64,000 bases of DNA from Mucilaginibacter inviolabilis (GCF_011089895.1 NZ_JAANAT010000002.1:620001-684000); one strand, 5' to 3'; counted from the stretch's first letter, positions 1 through 8,962 are shown. Notes: a model not told the origin generated them from the letters alone. Program-made: numbers and translations.

Positions 1-7
1 ACCCGAA

Positions 8-190
8 GCTTATCTGCTGACGAAAAAAAATCAATAATTCACTAAATCATTAATTCAATAATTAATAGAGGCTTATCTGCTGACGAAAAAAAATCAATAA
101 TTCACTAAATCATTAATTCAATAATTAATAGAGGCTTATCTACTGACAGAAAAAAAATCAATAAATCACTAATTCAATAATTAATCCCAG
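8..190. repeat. three tandem copies of a 63-bp AT-rich repeat
   Basis: Copies start at 8, 71 and 134, an exact 63-bp period. The first two copies appear identical (each starts GCTTATCTGCTGACG). The third has base changes and a deletion of about 7 bp. Inside each unit the sequence falls into approximate 7-nt steps built on AATTCAATAATT-like words. The array lies just downstream of the response regulator stop codon and holds no gene. It may extend beyond the left edge. Confidence 0.9.
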
Positions 191-195
191 GGGGC

Positions 196-921
196 TCAAA
201 TATTCTTATCCTCAATCATCCGGAAGAAATCGTCGCGGTAAGTGTCACCCACGGGGATGATCTTGTCGCCTATTTGGATGCGGCTGCGTTCGATGCTGTC
301 GATCTTGTTGAGGGCCACGATATATGATTTGTGTACGCGGATAAAATGTTTTTCGGGCAGGGCATCCTCCATTTTTTTCATTCCCTGCAGGGTAATGATA
401 CGCTCGGCAGTAGTAAAAATGGAGATATAATCTTTGAGGCCTTCAATAAATAAAATATCGTGCAGGTAAACTTTTTGGATCTTGTGCTCGGTTTTAACAA
501 AAATAAAATCGGTCGAAAAATCATCCATCTGAACGGGCTCGGCCTGTTGAACAGTTTTAATAACCGGTTGTATAATACTTTGTGCTTTTTGAACCGATTT
601 AAAAAAACGGTCGAGTGCTATCGGTTTAAGCAGGTAGTCAACCACATCCAGTTCGTAACCCTCTAAGGCATATTGTGGGTAGGCTGTGGTTAAAATTACT
701 TTGGCTTTACCATTAGATATTTTTAAAAACTGGATGCCGGTAAGTTCTGGCATTTGCACATCTAAAAACACGAGGTCAACATTGCCACCCTGTACAATGG
801 TTAGCGCTTCGATAGGATTGGTGGTGGCTTTTACCAATTGCAGGAAAGGCATTTTGGAAATATAATCTTCCAATATATGCAGCGCTAAAGGCTCATCATC
901 AACTACCAGGCATCGGATCAT
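196..921 (-). CDS. LytTR-family response regulator
   Basis: This 241-residue protein is a two-component response regulator. Residues 1-120 are a receiver domain with the acidic pair D8/D9, phospho-acceptor D54 (in FLDVQMP) and conserved K99 (in LLKP). Residues about 136-235 form a LytTR DNA-binding domain, with the characteristic FIRVHKSYIV segment. LytTR domains bind direct repeats of about 9 bp spaced by 12 bp, and such sites occur at 2226-2301. The gene lies 74 bp downstream of the histidine kinase and is probably co-transcribed with it. Family assignment is firm; the regulon is inferred from the nearby sites only. Confidence 0.95.
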   Translation of the reverse strand: MIRCLVVDDEPLALHILEDYISKMPFLQLVKATTNPIEALTIVQGGNVDLVFLDVQMPELTGIQFLKISNGKAKVILTTAYPQYALEGYELDVVDYLLKPIALDRFFKSVQKAQSIIQPVIKTVQQAEPVQMDDFSTDFIFVKTEHKIQKVYLHDILFIEGLKDYISIFTTAERIITLQGMKKMEDALPEKHFIRVHKSYIVALNKIDSIERSRIQIGDKIIPVGDTYRDDFFRMIEDKNI

Positions 922-995
922 GTTGTAAAAATAAGTGTTCTAATGATTTATCGTTAATTTTTTTGTTTCCTGTTCAATAACGCAGTAATGCCTTG

Positions 996-2036
996 TTATA
1001 ATACGATGGATAATTCGCAGGTATACGTATCAGCTTCATCCCTGATGTTCAGGGTATGTTTATATGGATAAAGCAGGTTAAGCCGTCTTTGTACATTGTT
1101 TAAACCAATGCCACCTATTGTATCACGATTGTGTGTATGCTTTTTGTTCTGTATGTAAAAATGAAGCTTGCTCTCATCCACATTGATCAATAGTTTAATG
1201 GGCGATGTTACATCACTGGCCACGCCATGTTTAAAAGCATTTTCGATAAACGCTATTAATAGTAAGGGCACAATTTGCTGGTTGGTTACCTCACCCATTA
1301 CTTTAAAATCAATAAAAGCTTTGTTGCCAAACCGTATTTTTTGCAGGTCGATGTAGTTATGCAAGTATTGCAGCTCCTTACTTAAATCAACTTTGTTATC
1401 ATTACATTCATACAGCATATACCGCATAATTTCGGATAATTTCAGAATAGCTTCGGGCGTGGTTTCGGAGCGTTGGTAAGCCAGGGAATAGATGCTGTTG
1501 AGTGAATTAAATAAAAAGTGGGGGTTAATCTGCGATTTTAGAAAGGCCAGTTCGGCACTCAGGCGTTGGTTTTCCAGGTCGTGCTGGATGCGTTCATTCA
1601 AAAACCAGTCGGTAGTAAATTTAAGTACGGTACTTAAAAAAATGAATATTAAACTGGTGAAAACGGTACTTAAAAAATATGATGGAAAAGAGATAACCTC
1701 GCCATGCTGACGTACCAGTACATATTGCTTAAACATCAGGCCCACACCGTATTTTCCCAGGCCATAAGCAATAATGGTAACAATAATAAACAAGGCGTAG
1801 GCCCAGTAACGCTTTTTATCTAAAAACCGGGGTATATAAACTAGGAAGTTAATATAAAATAAACTGATGTTGATGGCAGGATATAGCAAAAACAGGATCA
1901 TCAGTTCCGTATTGCTCAGTTTGGTATTGCTGTGCGCGAGGGACAAAAAGAGGGAGATGATACCCAGCCAAAAAAGTAAATGCCAAAATATTTGCCAGCC
2001 CCTTTTTATAATACGTGTTTGTTTATCTGATGACAT
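996..2036 (-). CDS. LytS/YehU-type sensor histidine kinase
   Basis: This 346-residue membrane kinase has about four transmembrane segments in the first 140 residues (near 14-34, 45-69, 77-97 and 117-140). They are followed by a short coiled linker and a His_kinase domain with phospho-acceptor H173 in the INPHFLFN motif. The ATPase domain has an N-box (FIENAFKHG, N266) and a GGIGLNN glycine motif near residue 308. No periplasmic sensor domain is visible, so it probably senses through its membrane part, as kinases of small-peptide or envelope-stress systems do. It is the partner of the LytTR regulator directly downstream. Confidence 0.93.
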   Translation of the reverse strand: MSSDKQTRIIKRGWQIFWHLLFWLGIISLFLSLAHSNTKLSNTELMILFLLYPAINISLFYINFLVYIPRFLDKKRYWAYALFIIVTIIAYGLGKYGVGLMFKQYVLVRQHGEVISFPSYFLSTVFTSLIFIFLSTVLKFTTDWFLNERIQHDLENQRLSAELAFLKSQINPHFLFNSLNSIYSLAYQRSETTPEAILKLSEIMRYMLYECNDNKVDLSKELQYLHNYIDLQKIRFGNKAFIDFKVMGEVTNQQIVPLLLIAFIENAFKHGVASDVTSPIKLLINVDESKLHFYIQNKKHTHNRDTIGGIGLNNVQRRLNLLYPYKHTLNIRDEADTYTCELSIVL

Positions 2037-2165
2037 TTCTTTAGAATCAAGAGCTAAGCGGAATCAGGAATTCAAGAACCAAGAATCAAGACAGTAATTT
2101 AATCAGTTTGATTGCAGCTTGTCTTGATTCCTGCTTCTTTATTTCTTGTCTCTCAACCCACCGTC
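2037..2165. repeat. 7-8-nt phased inverted repeat (AATCAAG type)
   Basis: The 5' side repeats words such as GAATCAAG, AATCAGG and CCAAGAATC. After about 25 bp the 3' side carries the complement (GTCTTGATTCCTGC, TTTCTTGTCTC). The segment can fold into a long imperfect hairpin between the kinase start and the LytTR-box region. Similar elements with other unit words occur elsewhere in this window. Confidence 0.6.
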
Positions 2166-2225
2166 TAATTTAATATTTTGACGGGGATATGCTGATACAT
2201 TTATATATAGTATTTCATTTTATCG

Positions 2226-2301
2226 ATGAACGGGCATTTAAAATCGATGAACGGGTTAATACGGTTAATTGACCGTTCATCTATAAACACAGACCGTTGG
2301 T
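2226..2301. promoter_or_regulatory. four LytTR-box-like sites in two oppositely oriented pairs
   Basis: Two plus-strand boxes, ACCGTTCAT (2272-2280) and ACCGTTGGT (2293-2301), fit the known LytTR/AgrA pattern [TA][AC][CA]GTTN[AG][TG] at all nine positions. Two minus-strand boxes, CCCGTTCAT (2226-2234 and 2247-2255), fit at eight of nine. In each pair the start-to-start distance is 21 bp, leaving the 12-bp gap typical of LytTR direct repeats. The last box ends 59 bp before the ATG of the peptide-ABC operon. A weak -7-like TTCCTTTG lies at 2334-2341, which would place the box just upstream of the -33 region. Binding by the adjacent regulator is inferred. Confidence 0.7.
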
Positions 2302-2360
2302 CTAATACTTTTTAGCAGGTAAAATAATTAATATTCCTTTGTTGTATCAAAACACTCACG

Positions 2361-2570
2361 ATGAAAACGCTTATCAAAAATTCGAATCCTTTTATCATGT
2401 TACTGATACCGGTAATGTTTGCCCTTATATTAGGTGTAAGCTATCAGTTTGAACAAAAGAAGGAATCGGCAATTGTTGGGGCATCCGTTCATGCCACATC
2501 ATTGTTTTACAAAGGTGTTACCCTTGTTAAAACTGTTTGCTCAGTAGCCAAGGATAACCATGTATGGTAA
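2361..2570 (+). CDS. 69-residue membrane peptide, first gene of an ABC transporter operon
   Basis: No known family is recognised. The peptide has a charged N-terminus (MKTLIKNSN), one hydrophobic segment at about residues 11-28, then KK and a moderately polar tail with a single cysteine. It ends in HVW. Its last 7 bp (2564-2570) overlap the ABC ATPase start, so the two are probably translationally coupled. The LytTR-box cluster lies directly upstream. It could be a small transporter subunit, a regulator of the kinase, or a leader/export substrate. There is no double-glycine leader. Real coding is supported by the operon geometry, not by homology. Confidence 0.65.
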   Translation: MKTLIKNSNPFIMLLIPVMFALILGVSYQFEQKKESAIVGASVHATSLFYKGVTLVKTVCSVAKDNHVW

Positions 2571-3463
2571 TTCGTACTGAAGGGTTATCCTTCAACTTCG
2601 GCAGTCAGCAGGTTATTAAATCATTAAACCTGCAGGTACCCGAAGGAAGTATATATGGTTTTCTTGGCCCTAACGGCGCCGGGAAAACCACTACTATCAA
2701 ACTCCTCTTAAACCTGCTCCAAACCCAACACGGTAGCATCCACATTTTTGAACAGGAACTCCAAAAAAATCGTATCAGCATACTAGCCCAGGTGGGGGCG
2801 CTTATTGAACAGCCGGCCATTTATCACCATCTGAGCGGAAGAGAAAATCTATTAAACCGGGCTTTACTGCTACAGGTACCCGCTAAACGTGTTGATGAGA
2901 TGCTTAACCTGGTGCATCTGGGCGCTGCTGCTAATAAAAAAGCGGGCCAATACTCATTGGGGATGAAACAGCGCCTGGGCATAGCGCTGGCCCTGCTTAC
3001 CAACCCTAAATTATTGATACTGGACGAACCCACCAATGGCCTTGATCCCAATGGCATTATTGAAGTACGTGAGCTGCTGCTGAAACTGGTTAAGCAACAT
3101 GGTAAAACAGTGTTCATATCAAGCCATTTGCTGGCCGAGGTTGAACGCATGGCAACGCATGTAGGTATTATTGATGGCGGGCAATTATTGTTTCAGGGTA
3201 GCATTACTGAGCTGGAGGCGTTAAGTCAGCCTTTAATACGTATTGAGGCCGATAATACTGTTGACGCTGCCAATTTATTGAAACGCAAGAATTATCCGGT
3301 TGCAGATGTGACGGACGATTATGTGTATGTGCCCTATACTTCAAAAGAACAGATGGGTGATATCAATGCGCTTCTTATCCAAAACGAATATGCTGTATTC
3401 AGTATCGGCAAGCAGCAAAAAGATCTGGAAAAATTGTTTTTATCTATTACTCAAAATGCCTGA
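2564..3463 (+). CDS. ABC transporter ATP-binding protein (BcrA/NatA-like)
   Basis: This 299-residue ATPase has Walker A GPNGAGKT (K41), a Q-loop region, signature SLGMKQR (131-137) and Walker B LLILDEP (150-156). The SLGMKQR form of the signature is typical of ABC-2 type exporters of the bacitracin-resistance, lantibiotic-immunity and Nat families. It overlaps the upstream peptide gene by 7 bp and sits 5 bp before the permease, forming one operon. The substrate cannot be read from sequence; immunity or envelope-stress relief is an inference from family and two-component context. Confidence 0.93.
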   Translation: MVIRTEGLSFNFGSQQVIKSLNLQVPEGSIYGFLGPNGAGKTTTIKLLLNLLQTQHGSIHIFEQELQKNRISILAQVGALIEQPAIYHHLSGRENLLNRALLLQVPAKRVDEMLNLVHLGAAANKKAGQYSLGMKQRLGIALALLTNPKLLILDEPTNGLDPNGIIEVRELLLKLVKQHGKTVFISSHLLAEVERMATHVGIIDGGQLLFQGSITELEALSQPLIRIEADNTVDAANLLKRKNYPVADVTDDYVYVPYTSKEQMGDINALLIQNEYAVFSIGKQQKDLEKLFLSITQNA

Positions 3464-3468
3464 TCGAT

Positions 3469-4269
3469 ATGAAAGGATTTATTTTATCATTCCGGTCAGA
3501 GTTTTTTAAAAGTCGTAAAACACTAGGCTTTTGGGCGGCTATATTATTGCCATTGCTTATATGCCTGCTGCTGTTTGTGGGTTTTTACACCAAAAGCGAA
3601 CGTTTGGCAGGTATGTCCCCTATGATGCTATGGCTTCAGTTTTCCGGCGCCATTCTGTCTATAATGGGATCATTGCTGTTACCCATGTTTGTTGTTTTCA
3701 TTGCTTATTCGGTAAATAGCATAGAGCACAAAGCCGATACCTGGAAAAACTTGTTTAGCCTCCCTATTTCGCGCCTGAGCGTATATGCAGCCAAATATTT
3801 TTATGCCCTGTTTCTGATATTTATGTGTCTTACCCTTTTTGTATTATTTACCATAGGGTTTGGTAATTTGCTGAGTTTGGTAAAGCCCGAACTACGCTTT
3901 GATAACTACCATATGGAGGATACGCTGGCCAAACTTTATTTTAAGCTTTTCTTATCTTCACTGGGTATATTATCCATTCAGTTTTTACTCAGCTTACTAT
4001 GGTCGGATTTTTTAAAGCCGATGGGTGTTGGCTTTTTAGCTACCATTATTGGTGTTATAACTGCATCAAAGGGCTGGGAGTATTGTTATTTATACCCGTA
4101 CTCACATCCTATGCTGGCGTTAAAATTAATGCCGCATAATACCAATAGAGGTGAGGCTCCTCAAATAATCATTGATATTTTTACAAAGGACATCTTTGTT
4201 GGTATTAGCATCTCCGTGCTTGTTTTTATTGGCGGATATTTTATTGTGCTTAAAAAGAGCGTAAAATAG
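3469..4269 (+). CDS. ABC-2 type permease (lantibiotic-immunity-like)
   Basis: This 266-residue membrane protein has six predicted transmembrane segments, the first at residues about 19-41 and the last at about 243-262. A cytoplasmic N-terminus begins with SFRSEFFKSRKT, a pattern common in ABC2_membrane_4/MutE-EpiE-like permeases. It follows the ATPase by 5 bp. The pair would form an exporter or immunity transporter in the inner membrane. It is probably controlled by the LytTR system upstream. Confidence 0.88.
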   Translation: MKGFILSFRSEFFKSRKTLGFWAAILLPLLICLLLFVGFYTKSERLAGMSPMMLWLQFSGAILSIMGSLLLPMFVVFIAYSVNSIEHKADTWKNLFSLPISRLSVYAAKYFYALFLIFMCLTLFVLFTIGFGNLLSLVKPELRFDNYHMEDTLAKLYFKLFLSSLGILSIQFLLSLLWSDFLKPMGVGFLATIIGVITASKGWEYCYLYPYSHPMLALKLMPHNTNRGEAPQIIIDIFTKDIFVGISISVLVFIGGYFIVLKKSVK

Positions 4270-4623
4270 ATGTGCGGATTTGCAGATATGCAAATGTGCG
4301 GATATGTTTTGATTTCCTGATCAAGGGCATATTCTCTATATCTATACTCTACTACAGATCCGGAATCCTGTCATTCGTTTAATCAAAGTTCAAACACAGG
4401 GAGAGGAACTTATCCATTCTTTTTATATCGGCTCAATTGACTAATATCAGGGAATGGCCTTCGTAAGGCTTATTTATGCTTGTACGTACATTGCGACGGG
4501 TACACCGATTGGCGGTTAAAACATAGCCGGGCTTTATTTAATAAATGAGCAGACATTCATCCTGATGTTACAGCCCAATAAGAAAGGTATTGATTTGGGT
4601 TATACAAAACCTGTACAAACAAA
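4269..4623. other. intergenic region with one short phased repeat
   Basis: Positions 4269-4306 contain the GTGCRRAT-type phased repeat also found at 43497-43598. The rest, to the OmpA terminator, shows no convincing gene, hairpin or promoter. Confidence 0.6.
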
Positions 4624-4650
4624 GAAGGCTCCGGGTTATCCGGAGCCTTC
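4624..4650 (-). terminator. Rho-independent terminator of the OmpA gene
   Basis: A perfect 11-bp stem (GAAGGCTCCGG / CCGGAGCCTTC) with a 5-base loop is followed, on the minus strand, by TTTGTTTG. It lies 20 bp beyond the OmpA stop codon. Confidence 0.85.
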
Positions 4651-4670
4651 GCAATAATATTTAATTGATA

Positions 4671-6041
4671 TTATTTTTGTTTGAATTGAACGCGACGGTT
4701 TAATACGCGGCCTTCTTCAGTTGAGTTATCAGCAATTGGGTTGGTTTCACCGTAACCTTTTACTTTAACTTTTTTAGCATCAACACCAGAGTTAACTAAG
4801 TAAGTTTTTACTGAGTTAGCGCGGTCTTTTGATAAAGCCATGTTGTGAGCAGCAGTACCTTCAGATGAAGCGTAACCATCTACTTCAACAGATTTACCAG
4901 ATGAACGTAAGTCAGCTGAAGTTGCATCTAACACTGGGTAAGATGAAGTACGTAATACTGAGCTATCAAATTCAAACTGGATGTTTGAGTAAGCATCAGC
5001 TTTAGCAGCAGCAACAGTATCCGCTTTAGGGAATACGATAACGCAACCTGAACCGTCAACTACGCTACCAGCAGCAGTACCTGGGCATTTGTCAAATTGA
5101 TCAGCAACACCGTCACCGTCTGAATCTTTTTTCAGATCATTAACAGCATTTTCAACATTGGTAACACGACCTTTTAAAGCTTCAACTTCCTGACGTAATG
5201 CAGCATCGTACAATTCGTCATACATTAAAGCTACAGGGTTAACCCACTCTAAGCTTGGTTTTGATTTTGAACCTAAAGTGAACTCTAAGCCAGCGTATCC
5301 GTAGCTGTATTTATCTTTGTGTAAATAAGCTCTTTTAACACCGTCAAAGTTGTCACCATCAGTAAATGTTTCAGTGTAACCTAAGTTTAAGGCAACAACA
5401 TCACTTAATCTGAATTTAACACCTGCACCAACAGGGATGATCAGTTCTTTAACGTATTTGTTTGTTCCAGAACCATCAGAGTTACCTGCGTGTCCTTCAT
5501 AATCAACTACAGTACCGTTTTTGTAAGTAACTTTAGGAGCGTATAAAGCTAAACCACCACCGGCTGTAACGAAGAAGTTAACTGAATTTTTGCGTCTTAA
5601 GAAGTCGATTGTAGCAACATTTACTACACCGCTTAAAGTACCTGACCAAAATTTAGTTTGGAAAGATGCTGCAGAGTAACCTTGACCAGGTGCTTTAGAG
5701 TTATCACCTTCTACTTTACCACCATGGAAATCCAATTGTAAACCAAAAGAGTGTGCAAGTTGCTCTCTGAATGAAAGGCCGTAACCTAACTGAACTTTAT
5801 TGTGGGTAAAGTCGTTTGAACCACCAGTTGCAACTGAAGGAGCGGTAGCGCCAACGTTTACACCGATGCTAAACTTTTTGTACTGTCCTAAACCACCAAA
5901 TACCTTGGGGGTAGTAGTTTCAGACGACGTTGTAGTTGCTGTGGCTGTTTTGGTAGAATCCGTTTGTGCATTTACGATTCCCACAACCATCAAAGAAGCA
6001 AATGACAATGCGACTGTTTTCTTTAATGTAGAATAATTCAT
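4671..6041 (-). CDS. OmpA-family outer-membrane porin with TSP3 repeat
   Basis: This 456-residue protein has a signal peptide (residues 1-26, ending NAQ) and a Thr-rich linker. An outer-membrane beta-barrel spans about 50-260 and a short coiled region about 278-305. A calcium-binding thrombospondin type 3 motif (DSDGDGVADQFDKCPG, 306-321) precedes an OmpA peptidoglycan-binding domain (about 352-456) with NMALSKDRA and GYGETNPIADN motifs. It anchors the outer membrane to peptidoglycan. The codon use is highly uniform, as expected for an abundantly expressed gene. A strong own promoter and terminator support monocistronic transcription. Confidence 0.95.
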   Translation of the reverse strand: MNYSTLKKTVALSFASLMVVGIVNAQTDSTKTATATTTSSETTTPKVFGGLGQYKKFSIGVNVGATAPSVATGGSNDFTHNKVQLGYGLSFREQLAHSFGLQLDFHGGKVEGDNSKAPGQGYSAASFQTKFWSGTLSGVVNVATIDFLRRKNSVNFFVTAGGGLALYAPKVTYKNGTVVDYEGHAGNSDGSGTNKYVKELIIPVGAGVKFRLSDVVALNLGYTETFTDGDNFDGVKRAYLHKDKYSYGYAGLEFTLGSKSKPSLEWVNPVALMYDELYDAALRQEVEALKGRVTNVENAVNDLKKDSDGDGVADQFDKCPGTAAGSVVDGSGCVIVFPKADTVAAAKADAYSNIQFEFDSSVLRTSSYPVLDATSADLRSSGKSVEVDGYASSEGTAAHNMALSKDRANSVKTYLVNSGVDAKKVKVKGYGETNPIADNSTEEGRVLNRRVQFKQK

Positions 6042-6079
6042 AGTTTTTAAGATTAAACGATTTTAATTGTGATTTTTTT

Positions 6080-6114
6080 CAAATTTAGTAATTATGTTTG
6101 AAACCCTGACCAAA
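6080..6114 (-). promoter_or_regulatory. Bacteroidota-type promoter of the OmpA gene
   Basis: On the minus strand, TAAATTTG (6080-6087) fits the TAnnTTTG -7 consensus exactly. TTTG (6111-6114) lies 23 bp upstream and can serve as the -33 element. The predicted transcript starts about 30 bases before the OmpA ATG. Confidence 0.6.
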
Positions 6115-6179
6115 CATTGTTCCAAAAATTGTAATAGTTATACAAATAAAGAAAAAAAAAAGATAATCAGCAGATAAAT

Positions 6180-7469
6180 ATGAAATATCCAGCAATTGAT
6201 AATTGTTTATTTATTAATAATAGAAAAAATTTCGTCTCAGGAACAAAACATAACTCCATAGCTATTTTCCATGCAAGTGATGAATTTCCAAGAAGCGGCG
6301 ATCAATCCTTCTTATTTAAGCAAAATTCCGATTTTTTTTATCTGACAGGTATAGATCAGGAACAGAGCATTCTGGTTTTATTTCCCGATTGTCCTAATAA
6401 AGCATACAAAGAAGTACTTTTTTTAAGACAAACCAATGAACATATCGCTATATGGGAAGGGCATAAATATACTAAAGAAGAAGCCAGGGCAGCTTCGGGT
6501 ATTGAAAGCGTTTATTGGTTGAGCGAATATGAAACTATTTTGCAAAGTATTATATATCATGCAGAGTATGTATACATTAACACAAACGAAAATGACCGCT
6601 ATAGCCACCAGGTACCCTACCGCGATTTACGGATGTATGAAGCATTAAAAGCAAAATATCCGCTGCATAAATATGAGCGTTCGGCGGTAATTATGCGCGA
6701 CCTCCGCGTTATCAAATCGCCCGTTGAAATAGCACTAACCCAAAAAGCATGTGATATTACTCATGATGCGTTTGTGCGTGTGCTGAAATTTCTGAAGCCT
6801 GGCGTTACCGAATATGAAATTGAAGCCGAAATTACGCATGAATTTTTGCGGCAGAGGGCAACAGGGCACGCCTATCATCCCATTTTGGCCTCAGGTAAAA
6901 ATGCTATAGTGTTACATTATACCGATAATAACCAGGTTTGTAAGGATGGCGATGTGATACTTTTTGATTTTGGTGCCGAATACGCTAACTATAATGCTGA
7001 TATGAGCCGTTCTGTACCTGTAAACGGGCGTTTTACTGCACGGCAGCGTGCTGTTTATGATGCTGTTTTAAGGGTTATGCGTGAGGCTACTAAAATGATA
7101 GTATCCGGAACCAGCCTGAATGATTATCAGGAAGAGGTTGGCAAAATAATGACCAGCGAACTAATAGGCTTGAGGCTGCTGGATAAGCACGATGTAGAAA
7201 AACAAGACCCGAATCTGCCTCTTTATAAAAAATATTTTATGCACGGTACCTCACATCACTTAGGTTTGGATGTGCATGATTTTGCAAGCCGCTATAAACC
7301 ATTTGAAGTAGGTAATATACTCACCTGCGAACCGGGAATATATATACCCGAAGAAGGTTTAGGTATCAGGATTGAGAACAATATTTTAATTACCCAGGAT
7401 GGTAACCGCGATTTGATGGCCAACATCCCGGTAGAGGCCGCCCATATTGAAGAAATTATGAATAGTTAA
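6180..7469 (+). CDS. pepP: Xaa-Pro aminopeptidase (aminopeptidase P, M24B)
   Basis: This 429-residue cytosolic metallopeptidase removes N-terminal residues that precede proline. Residues 1-130 are the AMP_N domain. The pita-bread catalytic domain covers about 180-429, with metal ligands D263 and D274 (FDFGAEY...NADMSRS), H359 (GTSHHLGLDVHD), E384 (CEPGIY) and E399 (RIEN). All five ligands are present, so it should be active. It is transcribed divergently from OmpA and ends in a terminator at 7599. Confidence 0.95.
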   Translation: MKYPAIDNCLFINNRKNFVSGTKHNSIAIFHASDEFPRSGDQSFLFKQNSDFFYLTGIDQEQSILVLFPDCPNKAYKEVLFLRQTNEHIAIWEGHKYTKEEARAASGIESVYWLSEYETILQSIIYHAEYVYINTNENDRYSHQVPYRDLRMYEALKAKYPLHKYERSAVIMRDLRVIKSPVEIALTQKACDITHDAFVRVLKFLKPGVTEYEIEAEITHEFLRQRATGHAYHPILASGKNAIVLHYTDNNQVCKDGDVILFDFGAEYANYNADMSRSVPVNGRFTARQRAVYDAVLRVMREATKMIVSGTSLNDYQEEVGKIMTSELIGLRLLDKHDVEKQDPNLPLYKKYFMHGTSHHLGLDVHDFASRYKPFEVGNILTCEPGIYIPEEGLGIRIENNILITQDGNRDLMANIPVEAAHIEEIMNS

Positions 7470-8190
7470 AGGTGATTTTGACAATTATTTTACAATGAAA
7501 GTAATTTAATCACATCTTTCAATTGTTATTGAATTGTTAATTCATCATAAACTATACATAAGTATCTACAAAACTATACAGATTGAATTTTTCATCTTAA
7601 AAAGCTTCAGCAATATTCTGCTGAAGCTTTTTTTATCAATATGTTGCGTTAAATTTTAACAGATCAGCTTGTATGCTTTTTCGGTCAGTAGTAATTCCGG
7701 GCAATTGATTAATGAATATGCAACTCTTTTGAACACTTGCGGCTTGCAAGAATATGGTTTTGGGCGACGGGCACCTAAAGAACCACTTGTGAACTGTTAA
7801 AAGGCATGGTCATCCTGATCTTGTAATCCGGTACAATCCAAAGATAAGGCAAAGCTAGATCAATGATAGCTGAAATTGCTATTTTGCTGTCATCGGCTAA
7901 AAGCAGATTGATTAGTAATCCACGGCTGTATCTAATTACATGTGTGGTTTTGTTAAATTTTTAATTTCTTAATAATTCAATACTTCTTTCTAGGTTATTT
8001 TCAAAAACGGCTTAGGTGCAAATAATATCACGAAAGCTATTATTAGTAATAAGGTTAATATGTTTGCTCCTGTTTAATTTTAAGCGTTATTTATAATTAT
8101 ATAATATAAAATAATGCTATTTAGATGATATAAACGTTATTTTTGAACGCTAATAATTATATCCTGCCCATAGATTAACCTTATTATCCC
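7470..8190. other. long AT-rich intergenic region
   Basis: Apart from the terminator at 7599-7633, no ORF with coding character, repeat or RNA gene was seen in these 721 bp. The last 130 bp before 8191 are very AT-rich and probably contain the lectin-lipoprotein promoter, but no exact TAnnTTTG is obvious. Confidence 0.5.
7599..7633 (+). terminator. Rho-independent terminator after pepP
   Basis: A 10-bp stem (AAAGCTTCAG / CTGAAGCTTT) with a 10-base loop is followed by TTTTT. It lies 130 bp after the pepP stop codon. Confidence 0.85.
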
Positions 8191-8898
8191 ATGAAAAAAA
8201 ATCTTTTAATAATTACCTGCTTTGTTGCGCTATTTGGTTGCACCAAAAATACTAATACACCAACTAATGCAGATCAGAAGAAATCGAATGATTTGAATAT
8301 TACAGCAAAGGTTGATGCTGATACTTTAAGTAAAACCGACACAACTAAAAACGGAAGAAACAAAGTTATAAACAATGTTTCATGTGCCTATTCAAAAACT
8401 TATGCCTCGCCTTATGCATCAAGTTATTATACTGTAATAGCCAATTTTCCTGGTTTCAATGGGGGTGGGGTAGTTATACCCAAAAGCACGTGGCATGCAG
8501 GTGCTTATGCATTTAATAACCAGCCTGATGGCAATTTGGTAGTTTATCACGGAAACGAGGCATTATGGGGAAGCAGCAACACCTTTGGCAAGCAAACAAA
8601 AGTTCAGTTACAAGATGATCTTAATTTGGTTGCATACGATCCTAATGGCGTTGGACTTTTTGAATCCCAAACCTACTTTTACAAATGCGGCACTAAAAAT
8701 CCAAGAAACACTAAGTTGGTACTAACCAATGACGGAGATTTAGAAATAATAGCTGATGGAATGGCTACGTTTGGACCAGTAACTGTAATTCTAGCCTCAA
8801 CCAGGACCATTGGTGGTGTACACAGCCCCAATGATGGTAGCTTTTTTAAAAACTATACTACATCAGGTGGTGCTGGTGGTGTTAGTTTTGTTTATTAA
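8191..8898 (+). CDS. lipoprotein with bulb-type (mannose-binding-like) lectin domain
   Basis: This 235-residue protein starts with a lipoprotein signal peptide; the lipobox LFGC places the lipidated cysteine at C17. A low-complexity Asn/Thr/Lys linker runs to about residue 60. Residues about 95-200 resemble the beta-prism II B-lectin domain. Two copies of the QxDxNxVxY mannose-binding motif are perfect (QPDGNLVVY 111-119, QDDLNLVAY 141-149), and a degenerate third (NDGDLEII) begins near 180. These motifs are known from monocot mannose-binding lectins and bacterial lectin-like bacteriocins. A surface or periplasm-facing glycan-binding role is inferred. It is monocistronic, with its own terminator. 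Confidence 0.8.
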   Translation: MKKNLLIITCFVALFGCTKNTNTPTNADQKKSNDLNITAKVDADTLSKTDTTKNGRNKVINNVSCAYSKTYASPYASSYYTVIANFPGFNGGGVVIPKSTWHAGAYAFNNQPDGNLVVYHGNEALWGSSNTFGKQTKVQLQDDLNLVAYDPNGVGLFESQTYFYKCGTKNPRNTKLVLTNDGDLEIIADGMATFGPVTVILASTRTIGGVHSPNDGSFFKNYTTSGGAGGVSFVY

Positions 8899-8962
8899 CT
8901 GTGATTTGTAAAATCAAAATATTCATTATATAAAAATGGGTGGCAATTAATTATTAGTACAA

